A stretch of DNA of 64,000 bases from Rhodobiaceae bacterium (GTDB lineage: Bacteria; Pseudomonadota; Alphaproteobacteria; Rhizobiales; Tepidamorphaceae). The translations under genes and the position numbers were made by a program. The first letter of the stretch is position 1. The number at the start of each line of letters is the position of its first letter. The notes under the pieces were generated by a model, which searched no databases, was not told the origin of the DNA, and saw only the letters and a list, made by a program, of their open reading frames with translations. Shown here in pieces: positions 53,686-63,312 of the stretch. The stretch is taken from assembly GCA_020637895.1 (NCBI GenBank), contig JACKJP010000002.1, forward strand, positions 620,001 through 684,000. Direction: 5' to 3'.

Positions 53686-54429
53686 ATGGACAGTTTTGAA
53701 TTCAACAAGATCGCTGGCGCAGTTCTGTTTACCGTGCTTGTGGTCCTAGGTATTGGCGTGCTGGCTGACGGCATTTTTGACGTAGAGAAGCCGGAAAAGC
53801 CGGGCTATGCGATCGCGGTTGCAGAAGCGGGCGCTGCCGGCGACAGCGCAGGCAAGGAAGCTGCAGCGGAAACGCCGCTGCCGGTGCTTCTGGCCTCGGC
53901 TTCCGCCGAAAAGGGCGCCGATGTCGCCAAGAAATGCGCCTCCTGCCACTCCTTTGAGCAGGGTGGACCGAACAAGGTTGGCCCGGACCTCTACAATGTC
54001 GTCGGCCGCGTAAAGGGTTCGCATGAGGGCTTCAAGTATTCCTCTGCCATGGAAGAGCATCACGCCGCCGGCGAGACCTGGACGCTTGAGGATCTGAACC
54101 ATTTCATCCGCGATCCGAAGGGTACGATCCCCGGAACGGCGATGGGCTTTGCCGGCCTCAAGAAGGATGGCGAGCGGGCCGACATGCTGATGTATCTGCG
54201 TTCGCTGTCCGACAATCCGGTGCCGCTGCCGCAGCCTGAGGCCGCAGCGCCCGCCGCCAGCGAAAGCGCCCCGGCCGCGAGCGCTTCGAGCGAAAGCACG
54301 CCAGCGCCGGCACAGGGCGAGAGCACCAACCAGGAAGGCGCTACGCCCGCGCCGACTTCATCCGAGCAGCAGCCGGCAGCGCCGCAGCAGGAGATGAAGC
54401 CGCAGGAAGAGCAAAAGCCCCAGCAGTAA
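53686..54429 (+). CDS. Membrane-anchored c-type cytochrome (CycM-like)
   Basis: A 247-residue protein. An uncleaved-looking N-terminal helix (about 8-28) anchors it. A class I cytochrome c domain (about 70-178) has the haem motif CASCH at 84-88 and the axial methionine near residue 153 in GTAMGF. In relatives CycM shuttles electrons between bc1 and the aa3 oxidase. Unusually, a 67-residue Ala/Pro/Gln/Glu-rich tail follows from residue 181. I chose the ATG at 53686; a TTG at 53677 is also in frame. A strong terminator ends the gene. Confidence 0.88.
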   Translation: MDSFEFNKIAGAVLFTVLVVLGIGVLADGIFDVEKPEKPGYAIAVAEAGAAGDSAGKEAAAETPLPVLLASASAEKGADVAKKCASCHSFEQGGPNKVGPDLYNVVGRVKGSHEGFKYSSAMEEHHAAGETWTLEDLNHFIRDPKGTIPGTAMGFAGLKKDGERADMLMYLRSLSDNPVPLPQPEAAAPAASESAPAASASSESTPAPAQGESTNQEGATPAPTSSEQQPAAPQQEMKPQEEQKPQQ

Positions 54430-54459
54430 GCCGGGTCTGCGACTTCCTACGCGATCGAG

Positions 54460-54485
54460 AGCCGGCCTTCGGGCCGGCTTTTTCT
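54460..54485 (+). terminator. Rho-independent terminator of the cytochrome gene
   Basis: AGCCGGCC-TTCG-GGCCGGCT, a perfect 8-bp stem with a stable TTCG loop, followed by a T-rich run. It lies 30 bases after the cytochrome stop and insulates it from the yej operon. Confidence 0.9.
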
Positions 54486-54623
54486 TTGCTCCAAGCGAAC
54501 CGAACCCATGCCGATGAATTCCTGGTGAACGCGGCCGAGCATCATTCGACGGCGCCGCCGCGATTTTGTACGATTGCCGGACTAAGACCGTAACTATCCG
54601 CTACCCGATCAGGAGAACCATCG

Positions 54624-56474
54624 TTGACCATTGCCATCCGACGCCTGCTTGCCGCCCTATTCGCCCTGACGATCGCGTCACTGACGCCCGTCGCCGCCAA
54701 CGCGCAGCAGGAAGCAGAGTGGCACCATGGTCTGTCGCTGTTCGGCGAGCTGAAATACGGGCCGGACTTTAAGCATTTCGATTACGTCAATCCGGACGCA
54801 CCGAAGGGCGGGACACTGCGCATGTCGGCTGCAGGCACGTTCGATTCGCTAAACCCGTTCATCGTCAAGGGCGTGCCGGCGGGCGCATCGGCCGCCATCT
54901 ACGACACGCTCATGGAGAGCGCCTACGACGAACCGTCAGCCAAATATGGTCTGGTCGCCGAATCCGTTTCCTACCCTGACGACTTCTCGTCGGTTACCTT
55001 CAAATTGCGCCCCGAAGCGCGCTGGCACGACGGTAAGCCGATCACACCGGAAGATATCATCTGGTCGCTGGAGACGCTCAAGAAGTCGCACCCCTTCTAC
55101 AACGCCTACTATCGCAACGTGACGAGCGCCGAGGTCACCGGCGAGCATGAAGTCACCTTCCGCTTCGACCAGAAGGGCAATCGCGAATTGCCTCTGATCA
55201 CAAGCGAATTCCCGATCCTGCCGAAGCACTACTGGGAGGCGGAAGGCCGCGATTTCTCGGCGACGACCCTTGAGCCGCCGCTCGGTTCATCCGCCTACAA
55301 GATCGGCGAAATCCAGCCTGGTCGCTCGATCACGCTGGAGCGGGTGGACGACTACTGGGCCAAGGATCTGCCGGTCAATATAGGCCGGCACAATTTCAAA
55401 TCTATCCGATACGAGTATTTCCGCGACAGCACCGTCGCGCTGGAGGCGTTCAAGGCCGACGCGTTCGATATCCGGCTGGAAAACAGCGCAAAGAACTGGG
55501 CTACAGCATACGACTTTCCGGCGGTCCAGCGCGGCGATGTTATCGCCGAAGTGTTCAAGGCCAAGAACGCTGAGCCCATGCAGGGCCTGGTCTTCAATCT
55601 CAGGCGCGAGAAGTTCGCCGATCCACGCGTCCGCGAAGCCTTCAACTACGCATTCGATTTCGAATGGCTGAACGCAAATATCTTTTATGGCCAGTACCAG
55701 CGGACGGGCAGCTATTTCGCCAATTCGGAACTTGCCGCGACCGGCCTGCCGGAGGGACTAGAGCTTGAAATGCTTGAACCTCTGCGCGGCAAGGTGCCGG
55801 AAGAAGTCTTCACCACGCCGTTTGAAAATCCGGTCGGCGGCGATACGCGGCAGATGCGCACCAATTTGCGCAAGGCGCGCGATCTGCTGGAAGCGGCTGG
55901 CTGGCGTATCGGCAATTCCAATGGCCATCAGGCCCTGGTGAACGACAAGGGCGAACCCTTCAACGTAGAATTCCTGCTCGTCCAGCCGGATATGGAGCGG
56001 ATCGTCGCCCCCTATATCCAGAATCTGGAAAAGCTCGGTATCAATGCGTCGATCCGCACGGTCGATAGCGCCCAATATCAGGAGCGCATGGACAGTTTCG
56101 ACTACGACATGACCACGGCCGTCTTTCAGCAGTCGCTTTCGCCGGGCAACGAGCAGCGCGAGTTCTGGGGATCGGAGGCCGCGGACATGCGCGGCAGCCG
56201 CAATGTCATGGGGATCAAGAATCCTGCCGTCGACACCCTGATCCAGAAGATCATCTTCGCCGAAGATCGCGCCCATCTGGTGGCCGCCTCGAAGGCGCTC
56301 GACCGCGTGCTGCTATGGAACCACTATCTCGTCCCGCAATTCTATTTCGCCGGCGACCGCGTCGCGCGCTGGGACCGGTTCGGACTGCCGGAGACATTGC
56401 CCGACTACGTATTCACGACCGACAACTGGTGGTGGGACGAGGCGAAGGCGGCCAAGATCAAGGGCGCGAACTGA
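54624..56474 (+). CDS. yejA: Peptide ABC transporter substrate-binding protein YejA, copy 1
   Basis: A 616-residue family 5 extracellular binding protein. A signal peptide (about 1-28, ending AANAQ) leads to LSLFGELKYGPDFKHF and YVNPDAPKGGTLRMS, typical of YejA. The start is TTG at 54624, with GGAG 8 bases before it. It delivers peptides to the YejBEF permease. The stop overlaps the next gene start by one base (TGATG). A close paralogue follows immediately. Confidence 0.9.
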   Translation: MTIAIRRLLAALFALTIASLTPVAANAQQEAEWHHGLSLFGELKYGPDFKHFDYVNPDAPKGGTLRMSAAGTFDSLNPFIVKGVPAGASAAIYDTLMESAYDEPSAKYGLVAESVSYPDDFSSVTFKLRPEARWHDGKPITPEDIIWSLETLKKSHPFYNAYYRNVTSAEVTGEHEVTFRFDQKGNRELPLITSEFPILPKHYWEAEGRDFSATTLEPPLGSSAYKIGEIQPGRSITLERVDDYWAKDLPVNIGRHNFKSIRYEYFRDSTVALEAFKADAFDIRLENSAKNWATAYDFPAVQRGDVIAEVFKAKNAEPMQGLVFNLRREKFADPRVREAFNYAFDFEWLNANIFYGQYQRTGSYFANSELAATGLPEGLELEMLEPLRGKVPEEVFTTPFENPVGGDTRQMRTNLRKARDLLEAAGWRIGNSNGHQALVNDKGEPFNVEFLLVQPDMERIVAPYIQNLEKLGINASIRTVDSAQYQERMDSFDYDMTTAVFQQSLSPGNEQREFWGSEAADMRGSRNVMGIKNPAVDTLIQKIIFAEDRAHLVAASKALDRVLLWNHYLVPQFYFAGDRVARWDRFGLPETLPDYVFTTDNWWWDEAKAAKIKGAN

Positions 56475-58336
56475 TGCAAAAAGGCCCGAACCGACGCGTC
56501 GTATTGGCCGGCGCCGCGGCGAGCCTGGCGTTCCTTCGCGGATTGCCCGCTGTCGCCGAGGAGACGCCCCGGCTGCACGGGCTCTCTGCCTTCGGCGACC
56601 TGAAATACGGGGCGGACTTTACCCATTTCGCCTATGTCAATCCGGACGCGCCCAAGGGCGGGAACCTCGCGCGCACCACGTCGGTGTGGGCGTTCAACCA
56701 GAACCCGAACACCTTTAACACGCTCAACACGCTGATCCTGAAAGGCGATGCGCCGGTCATGCTCAACATGATCTACGACACGCTGATGGTCAGGGCGCTG
56801 GACGAACCCGATGCGGTCTACGGACTGATCGCGGAATGGGTGGAAAAGCATGATGGCGGCAACCGCATCCGTTTCGGCCTGCGACCCGAAGCCCGCTTTC
56901 ACGACGGTTCGGCGCTGACAGCCGAGGATGTCGCCTTCACGCTCGAGACGCTAAAGAAGGACGGCCACCCGCATATCTCGCAGTCGCTGATCGAAATGGA
57001 GAGCGCGAGCGCGGTCGAACCACATGTGCTTGAGGTCGTCTTCACTGGACGGCAGGCGCGTGATCTTCCGCAGTTCGTCGCCTCGCTGCCGATCATCTCG
57101 AAGGCCTTTTACGCGAGCCGCGAATTCACCGATGCGACGATGGAACGCCCGCTCGGCTGCGGGCCATACAAGGTCGGCGATTTCCGGCAGGGGACGTATA
57201 TTTCTTACGAACGGGTCGACGACTATTGGGGCCGCGACCTGCCGGTCAATCGCGGCCGGCATAATTTCGATTCGATCCGATACGAGTTCTATCGCGACCG
57301 CGATGTCGCCTTCGAAGCGTTCAAGGCCGGCCGATACACGTTTCGCGAGGAGTTCACGTCGCGCGTCTGGGCGACCGGCTATGATTTTCCGGCGATTGCC
57401 GACGGGCGGGTGGTGCGCGCGACATTGCCGGACCAGACGCCATCGGGTGCGCAAGGCTGGTTCATCAATACACGGCGCGAGAAGTTCGCTGATCCCCGAG
57501 TCCGCGAGGCGCTGATCAACGGGTTCGATTTCGAGTGGACGAACAAGTCTCTTTTCTATGGCGCCTACAGCCGCACCAAGAGCTATTTCCAGAATTCGGA
57601 GATGATGGCCGAAGGCCCTCCCTCGCCGGCCGAACTGGCACTGCTTGAGCCGTTTCGCGGCAAGGTCCCCGATGAGGTATTCGGCGAGCCCTATTCGCCG
57701 CCGGTATCCGACGGCTCTGGCCGCGACCGGTCGCTTTTTGCAAAGGCAACGAAGCTTCTGGAAGAGGCCGGCGTCGGACTAAAGGACGGCCACCGCGTGA
57801 TGCCGGACGGCACACCGTTCGAAGTCGAATTTCTCGACGATGACGGGAGCCTCGAGCGCATTGCGCAGCCCTATATGCGCAATCTGGAACGCCTCGGCAT
57901 CGCCACCCGTTTCCGCCAGGTGGATGCGGCGCAATATCAGGACCGGCTCAACAGTTTCGACTTCGATCTCGTCGTTCAGCGATATTCGATGCCGCCGATT
58001 CCCGGCGAGGAAATCAAGCGCTACTGGGTGAGCGCTGAAGCCGGCATCGCGGGGACGCGCAATCTTTCCGGCATCAGAAGCCCGGCGATCGACGCGCTGA
58101 CGGAGACGATGATCGCGGCCAGGACGCGCGAAGAACAGATCATCGCCGCCAAAGCGCTCGACCGGATCCTGCGCGCCGGCCGCTACTGGGTTCCGCAGTG
58201 GAACCGAGGTACGCATCTGGTCGCCTACTGGGACCAGTTTGGCTTCCCACCTGAAAAACCGCGCTATGCGCTCGAAGTCGACAGCACGTGGTGGTTCGAT
58301 AAGGATAAGGCCAGACGAATCGGCAAGGAAGGATAG
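56474..58336 (+). CDS. yejA: Peptide ABC transporter substrate-binding protein YejA, copy 2
   Basis: A 620-residue paralogue of the preceding gene. Shared blocks are SAFGDLKYGADFTHFAYV and NPDAPKGG. The leader has NRRVVLAGAA, which resembles a twin-arginine export signal but lacks a full consensus. I place the start at the ATG at 56474, overlapping the first stop; an earlier in-frame start at 56315 would run inside copy 1. Two binding proteins for one permease suggest wider peptide range. Confidence 0.9.
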   Translation: MQKGPNRRVVLAGAAASLAFLRGLPAVAEETPRLHGLSAFGDLKYGADFTHFAYVNPDAPKGGNLARTTSVWAFNQNPNTFNTLNTLILKGDAPVMLNMIYDTLMVRALDEPDAVYGLIAEWVEKHDGGNRIRFGLRPEARFHDGSALTAEDVAFTLETLKKDGHPHISQSLIEMESASAVEPHVLEVVFTGRQARDLPQFVASLPIISKAFYASREFTDATMERPLGCGPYKVGDFRQGTYISYERVDDYWGRDLPVNRGRHNFDSIRYEFYRDRDVAFEAFKAGRYTFREEFTSRVWATGYDFPAIADGRVVRATLPDQTPSGAQGWFINTRREKFADPRVREALINGFDFEWTNKSLFYGAYSRTKSYFQNSEMMAEGPPSPAELALLEPFRGKVPDEVFGEPYSPPVSDGSGRDRSLFAKATKLLEEAGVGLKDGHRVMPDGTPFEVEFLDDDGSLERIAQPYMRNLERLGIATRFRQVDAAQYQDRLNSFDFDLVVQRYSMPPIPGEEIKRYWVSAEAGIAGTRNLSGIRSPAIDALTETMIAARTREEQIIAAKALDRILRAGRYWVPQWNRGTHLVAYWDQFGFPPEKPRYALEVDSTWWFDKDKARRIGKEG

Positions 58337-58348
58337 TCAGAACCGCCC

Positions 58349-59458
58349 ATGGCCGCCTACATCATCCGCCGCCTGCTTCTGATGATCCCGACCCTGTTCG
58401 GGATCATGCTGATTTCATTCGTGATCGTTCAGTTCGCGCCGGGCGGACCGGTCGAGCGCGTAATTGCGCAGTTGCAGGGGACCGACGTTTCGGCGACGGC
58501 GCGGGTCGGCGGCTCCAGCGGCGGCGAGCTTGGCGGCGCCGCCAACCTGCCGGGCGGAGCGGACGCCACCAATTCCAAATATCGCGGCGCGCGCGGTCTC
58601 GACCCGGCCTTCATCAAGCAGCTCGAAACGCAGTTCGGCTTCGACAAGCCGGCGCCAGAGCGATTCTGGCTGATGCTGAAGAACTACATCACCTTCGACT
58701 TCGGCCGCAGCTATTTCCGCGACATATCAGTCATCGACCTGATCGTGGAGAAGATGCCGGTATCGATCTCGCTGGGCATCTGGATGCTGTTTCTGTCCTA
58801 CGGGATTTCCATACCGCTCGGGATCGCCAAGGCGGTGCGCGACGGAACGAGCTTCGATATCTGGACGAGCGGCATCATCATCGTCGGTTACGCGATACCC
58901 GGCTTCCTGTTCGCCGTGCTACTGATCGTGCTGTTCGCGGGCGGCAGCTTCTTCGACGTGTTCCCGCTTCGCGGCCTTGTCTCCGACGATTTCTTCAAGA
59001 TGCCCTGGTATCGGCAGATCGCCGACTATTTCTGGCATCTGACATTGCCGATCATCTCCATGGCGATCGGCGCATTTGCCACCTCGACGCTTCTGACGAA
59101 AAACTCGTTTCTCGATGAAATCCGCAAGCAGTACGTCATGACGGCGCGGATGAAGGGACTCACCGAAAGACAGGTTCTCTACGGGCATGTCTTTCGCAAT
59201 GCGATGCTCATCATCATCGCCGGCATTCCGGGCGCCTTCATCGGCGCGTTCTTTGCCGGTTCGCTGCTGATCGAGACAATCTTCTCGCTCGACGGCCTCG
59301 GGCTGCTATCGTTTGAATCGATCGTCAATCGCGATTATCCGGTCGTCTTCGCGACGCTCTACATCTTCTCTCTGGTCGGGCTAATCGTGAATCTCATCTC
59401 GGACCTCACCTATACCTGGGTCGATCCGCGGATCGACTTCGAGGCGCGCAGGCTGTGA
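58349..59458 (+). CDS. yejB: Peptide ABC transporter permease YejB
   Basis: A 369-residue permease with about six helices. Its first helix is followed by a Gly/Ala-rich periplasmic insertion (about 50-85) common to YejB. The ABC coupling segment is QYVMTARMKGLTERQVLYGH, and the family block AFFAGSLLIETIFSLDGLG is present. It pairs with YejE to form the membrane channel. It starts 12 bases after copy 2 of yejA and its stop overlaps yejE. Confidence 0.95.
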   Translation: MAAYIIRRLLLMIPTLFGIMLISFVIVQFAPGGPVERVIAQLQGTDVSATARVGGSSGGELGGAANLPGGADATNSKYRGARGLDPAFIKQLETQFGFDKPAPERFWLMLKNYITFDFGRSYFRDISVIDLIVEKMPVSISLGIWMLFLSYGISIPLGIAKAVRDGTSFDIWTSGIIIVGYAIPGFLFAVLLIVLFAGGSFFDVFPLRGLVSDDFFKMPWYRQIADYFWHLTLPIISMAIGAFATSTLLTKNSFLDEIRKQYVMTARMKGLTERQVLYGHVFRNAMLIIIAGIPGAFIGAFFAGSLLIETIFSLDGLGLLSFESIVNRDYPVVFATLYIFSLVGLIVNLISDLTYTWVDPRIDFEARRL

Positions 59459-60600
59459 TGGCGGAGGCCGGTGTCATCGACAATAGGCCCGCGAGGCGGC
59501 CTGCCATGTCGCCGCTCAACCAGCGGCGCTGGCGCAACTTCAAGGCCAACAGGCGCGGCTACTGGTCGCTCTGGATCTTTCTTGTCCTCTTCGTCGTAAC
59601 CCTCGGCGCGGAATTCGTCGCCAACGACAAGCCGCTCTATGTGAGCTATCAGGGACAATCCTATTTCCCCATCTTCAGCTTCTATCCGGAGACGGCCTTC
59701 GGCGGCGATTTCGAGACGGAGGCCGACTATCGCGATCCGTTCGTGCAGGACCTGATTCTCGATGCCGGCGGCACGATGATCTGGCCCGCAATCCGCTATT
59801 CCTACCGAACGGTCGATACGGAAATTCCGGTCCCCGCGCCGGCGCCGCCCTGGTGGATGATGGACAGGGAGGCGGTTTGCGGACTGCAGGAAAAAGGCCT
59901 CGATGACCGCAACTGCACGCTCGGCAATTTCCATTGGCTCGGCACCGACGACCAGGCCCGGGACGTGCTTGCGCGCCTGATCTACGGCTTCCGGCTGAGT
60001 GTGCTTTTCGGGCTTGTCCTGACCTTCTTCTCGTCCATCGTCGGCATAGCCGCAGGCGCCATGCAGGGCTATTTCGGCGGCTGGACCGACCTTGTCTTCC
60101 AGCGCTTCCTTGAAGTGTGGAGTTCGATACCGCAGCTCTATTTGCTGATCATCATTGCTTCGATCATCGAACCGAACTTCTGGATCCTGCTCGGCATACT
60201 GCTGTTATTTTCCTGGGTCACGCTGGTGGGCGTCGTCAGGGCCGAATTCCTCCGCGCGCGCAATTTCGAATATGTCAGCGCGGCGCGAGCCCTCGGCGTC
60301 GGCAATCTGACGATCATCCTGCGTCACATGCTGCCGAACGCGATGGTTGCCACGCTGACCTTCATGCCGTTCATCCTGAACGGGTCGATCACGACGCTGA
60401 CCTCGCTGGATTTCCTCGGCTTCGGCCTGCCACCCGGGTCCCCCTCGCTCGGCGAATTGCTGGCGCAGGGCAAGGCCAACCTTCAGGCCCCCTGGCTCGG
60501 CCTGACCGGATTCTTCGTCATCGCGCTGATGCTGAGCCTCTTGATTTTTATCGGCGAGGCGGTGCGCGACGCGCTCGATCCCCGCAAGACATTTCACTGA
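59458..60600 (+). CDS. yejE: Peptide ABC transporter permease YejE
   Basis: A 380-residue permease. The N-terminal NQRRWRNFKANRRGYWSL precedes the first helix. A periplasmic region carries the HWLGTDDQARDVLARLIYG block, and the coupling segment is FEYVSAARALGVGNLTIIL. The C-terminus is GEAVRDALDPR. The start is the ATG at 59458, overlapping the yejB stop; a GTG at 59455 is also possible. The next gene downstream is a CDF transporter rather than yejF. Confidence 0.94.
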   Translation: MAEAGVIDNRPARRPAMSPLNQRRWRNFKANRRGYWSLWIFLVLFVVTLGAEFVANDKPLYVSYQGQSYFPIFSFYPETAFGGDFETEADYRDPFVQDLILDAGGTMIWPAIRYSYRTVDTEIPVPAPAPPWWMMDREAVCGLQEKGLDDRNCTLGNFHWLGTDDQARDVLARLIYGFRLSVLFGLVLTFFSSIVGIAAGAMQGYFGGWTDLVFQRFLEVWSSIPQLYLLIIIASIIEPNFWILLGILLLFSWVTLVGVVRAEFLRARNFEYVSAARALGVGNLTIILRHMLPNAMVATLTFMPFILNGSITTLTSLDFLGFGLPPGSPSLGELLAQGKANLQAPWLGLTGFFVIALMLSLLIFIGEAVRDALDPRKTFH

Positions 60601-60608
60601 AGGGGTCG

Positions 60609-61532
60609 ATGCCGGATCACGATCACAGCCACGGACACGTTCACGGCCACAGCCATGGCCACGCCCATGGCAATGAACGACGCCTGCTTTTTGCCGCCGC
60701 CATCATTGGCGGCTTTATGCTGGCGGAGGTTGCCGGCGGCATCGCATCAGGCTCGCTCGCCCTGCTCGCCGATGCCGGCCACATGGTCACCGATTTCATC
60801 TCGCTGGCGCTGGCCTTTATGGCAACCCGCCTTGCCCGGAAGCCTGCCGACGGCGTTCGTACCTATGGCTACGGCAGGCTTCAGGTGCTCGCCGCATTCG
60901 TCAACGGTATCGCCCTGTTTCCGATCGCGATCTGGATCGTCGTCGAGGCATGGCACCGTATCAGCTCGCCGCAACCCGTGGCGGGTACGATGCTCTTCGT
61001 CATTGCGGCGATCGGGCTCGCGGTCAACGTCGTCACCTTCTTCATGCTCCATGGAAGCGATGACAAGGACGTCAATATCCGCGCCGCCGCCGCTCATGTC
61101 GCCGGCGACCTTCTCGGATCGGTTGCGGCGATCGCGGCCGGTATCGTGATCATGACGACAGGCTGGACCCCCATCGACCCGCTCCTGTCCGTGGTCGTTG
61201 CGGCGATCATTGCCTATAGCGGCTACAAGGTGACGAAGGATGCCGGACACGTCCTGCTCGAAGCCGCGCCTTTCGAAATTGACCGGGCCGCCGTGCCACC
61301 GGCAATCGTTTCCGAAATCGGGCCCGTTGAGGATGTCCATCACGTTCATCTGTGGATGCTGACCGACCGGATGACGATGGCCACGCTGCACGCCCGGATC
61401 GACAGGAATGCCGACGCTGGAAACGCCATCGCCGAGATCAAGACATTGATGAAGACGCGTTTCGGAATCGATCACACGACCGTCGAGATCGAGTTCGGAG
61501 AATGTGCGGACCGTGCGAAGGGGCATGGCTGA
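60609..61532 (+). CDS. Cation diffusion facilitator (CDF) metal transporter
   Basis: A 307-residue protein. The N-terminus is very histidine-rich (HDHSHGHVHGHSHGHAHG, a likely metal chelator). Six helices follow with the metal sites LLADAGHMVTDF and AAAAHVAGDLLGS, and a C-terminal cytoplasmic domain with HHVHLWML. The HxxxD pairs are typical of ZnT/CzcD zinc exporters. It lies between yejE and yejF, with an 8-base gap and a 1-base overlap respectively, so it is an insertion into the importer operon. Confidence 0.92.
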   Translation: MPDHDHSHGHVHGHSHGHAHGNERRLLFAAAIIGGFMLAEVAGGIASGSLALLADAGHMVTDFISLALAFMATRLARKPADGVRTYGYGRLQVLAAFVNGIALFPIAIWIVVEAWHRISSPQPVAGTMLFVIAAIGLAVNVVTFFMLHGSDDKDVNIRAAAAHVAGDLLGSVAAIAAGIVIMTTGWTPIDPLLSVVVAAIIAYSGYKVTKDAGHVLLEAAPFEIDRAAVPPAIVSEIGPVEDVHHVHLWMLTDRMTMATLHARIDRNADAGNAIAEIKTLMKTRFGIDHTTVEIEFGECADRAKGHG

Positions 61533-63166
61533 TGGAAACTGGCGCACCCCTGCTCGACATTCGCGACCTTTCTGTCGATTTCCGGCAGGGGCAGGACGTC
61601 ACGCACGCCGTGAAGAAAGTCAGCTTCAACATCGCACCCGGCGAGACGGTCGCGCTTGTCGGCGAATCCGGTTCGGGCAAATCGGTGACGGCGCTGTCGG
61701 TGCTCAAACTGCTGCCTTATCCCGCAGCCTCTCACCCCTCCGGCGAAATCCTGTTCAGGGGGGAAGATCTTCTTGACCGCGACGAACGCGACCTCAGAAA
61801 CGTTCGCGGCAACGACATCACGATGATCTTTCAGGAGCCGATGACGAGTCTCAACCCGCTGCACACGGTGGAGCGGCAGATCAGCGAGATGCTCAAACTC
61901 CACAAGGGACTTTCCGACAAGGCGGCACGCGCGCGCACGATAGAGCTTCTCGATCAGGTCGGCATCCGCGAACCGGAGAAGCGGTTGCAAAGCTACCCGC
62001 ATCAGCTCTCGGGCGGTCAGCGCCAGCGGGTGATGATCGCGATGGCGCTTGCCAACGAACCTGACCTGCTTATCGCAGACGAACCGACGACGGCGCTCGA
62101 CGTCACCGTGCAGGCCCAGATCCTCGCGCTGTTGAAGGATCTGCAAAAGCGCTTCGGCATGGCCGTGCTGCTGATCACTCACGACCTTGCCATCGTGCGC
62201 AAGGTCGCAGACAGGGTCTGCGTCATGAAGGCGGGCGAAATCGTCGAGCAGGGCGCGACGCGGGCGATCTTCGAGGCGCCGCAGCACCCCTATACGCAGC
62301 ACCTGCTTGCAGCCGAGCCAAAGGGCGAGCCGACACCGATCGACGAGACCAAGCCGGTCATCCTCAAGGCCGAGGATGTGCGCGTCTGGTTTCCGATCAA
62401 GCGCGGCTTCCTGCGGCGAACCGTCGACTACATCAAGGCTGTCGACGGAATAGACGCCGAAGTGCGGTCAGGCCAGACGCTGGGCATCGTCGGGGAATCC
62501 GGTTCCGGCAAGACGACGCTGGGTCTGGCGCTTCTTCGCCTGATCAGTTCGAAGGGCCGGATCGTCTATCAGGGGACTGAGATATCGAGCCTCAGCTTTG
62601 CCCAGATGCGGCCGCTGCGCAGCCAGATGCAGGTCGTCTTTCAGGACCCATTCGGTTCGCTCAGCCCGCGCATGTCTATTGCCGACATCGTCGGCGAGGG
62701 CCTTGCGATTCACCGGCGCGATCTTGATGGCGAGGCACGGCGCGAACGCGTTGCGCAGACATTGCAGGAAGTCGGCATCGATCCGGCGAGCATGGACCGC
62801 TTTCCGCATGAATTCTCGGGAGGGCAGCGTCAGCGGATTTCGATCGCAAGGGCGCTGGTGCTGGAGCCCAGACTCGTGATGCTCGACGAACCGACCAGCG
62901 CGCTCGACATGAGCGTACAGGCCCAGATCGTCGATCTTCTGCGCGCGCTCCAGCAGCGGCACGATCTGGCCTATCTGTTCATCAGCCACGACCTGAAGGT
63001 CGTCCGCGCACTTTCCAACAATATTATCGTCATGCGCGCGGGCAAGATCGTGGAATCCGGTCCGTCTGCAGAGATTTTCCGGGCACCGCGTACCGCCTAC
63101 ACGAAGGCGCTCATGGCCGCCGCCTTCAATATCGAAGTCGCGCCTGAAGGCGTGGTCGCCCAGTAG
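61532..63166 (+). CDS. yejF: Peptide ABC transporter ATPase YejF (fused dimer)
   Basis: A 544-residue protein with two complete ABC domains. Walker A appears as GESGSGKS twice (near residues 44 and 320), with the signatures LSGGQRQRVMIA and FSGGQRQRISIA. Each has a Walker B segment (IADEPTTALD, LDEPTSALD). It powers the YejBE permease. The ATG at 61532 overlaps the CDF stop by one base. It ends the yejA-yejA-yejB-yejE-cdf-yejF operon. Confidence 0.95.
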   Translation: METGAPLLDIRDLSVDFRQGQDVTHAVKKVSFNIAPGETVALVGESGSGKSVTALSVLKLLPYPAASHPSGEILFRGEDLLDRDERDLRNVRGNDITMIFQEPMTSLNPLHTVERQISEMLKLHKGLSDKAARARTIELLDQVGIREPEKRLQSYPHQLSGGQRQRVMIAMALANEPDLLIADEPTTALDVTVQAQILALLKDLQKRFGMAVLLITHDLAIVRKVADRVCVMKAGEIVEQGATRAIFEAPQHPYTQHLLAAEPKGEPTPIDETKPVILKAEDVRVWFPIKRGFLRRTVDYIKAVDGIDAEVRSGQTLGIVGESGSGKTTLGLALLRLISSKGRIVYQGTEISSLSFAQMRPLRSQMQVVFQDPFGSLSPRMSIADIVGEGLAIHRRDLDGEARRERVAQTLQEVGIDPASMDRFPHEFSGGQRQRISIARALVLEPRLVMLDEPTSALDMSVQAQIVDLLRALQQRHDLAYLFISHDLKVVRALSNNIIVMRAGKIVESGPSAEIFRAPRTAYTKALMAAAFNIEVAPEGVVAQ

Positions 63167-63234
63167 CAGCACGGGAACCGCTTTCCCGGCTTCGGCGTTT
63201 CCAATCCAATTCAACTGGACATGGAGACAAGACA

Positions 63235-63312
63235 ATGCGCGGTATTCTGCTCTGGGTTCTCGGGATCCCGATCCCCATCATTATCCTGCTCTATCTTTTC
63301 AAAGTCATCTGA
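63235..63312 (+). CDS. 25-residue small membrane peptide
   Basis: A 26-codon frame beginning MRGILLWVLGIPIPIIILL, one hydrophobic helix with a central Pro-rich kink, ending FKVI. GGAG with 8-base spacing supports the ATG at 63235. I recall closely similar short peptides across proteobacteria, usually unannotated. Function unknown. The stop is 8 bases inside the convergent hydrolase gene end. Confidence 0.6.
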   Translation: MRGILLWVLGIPIPIIILLYLFKVI

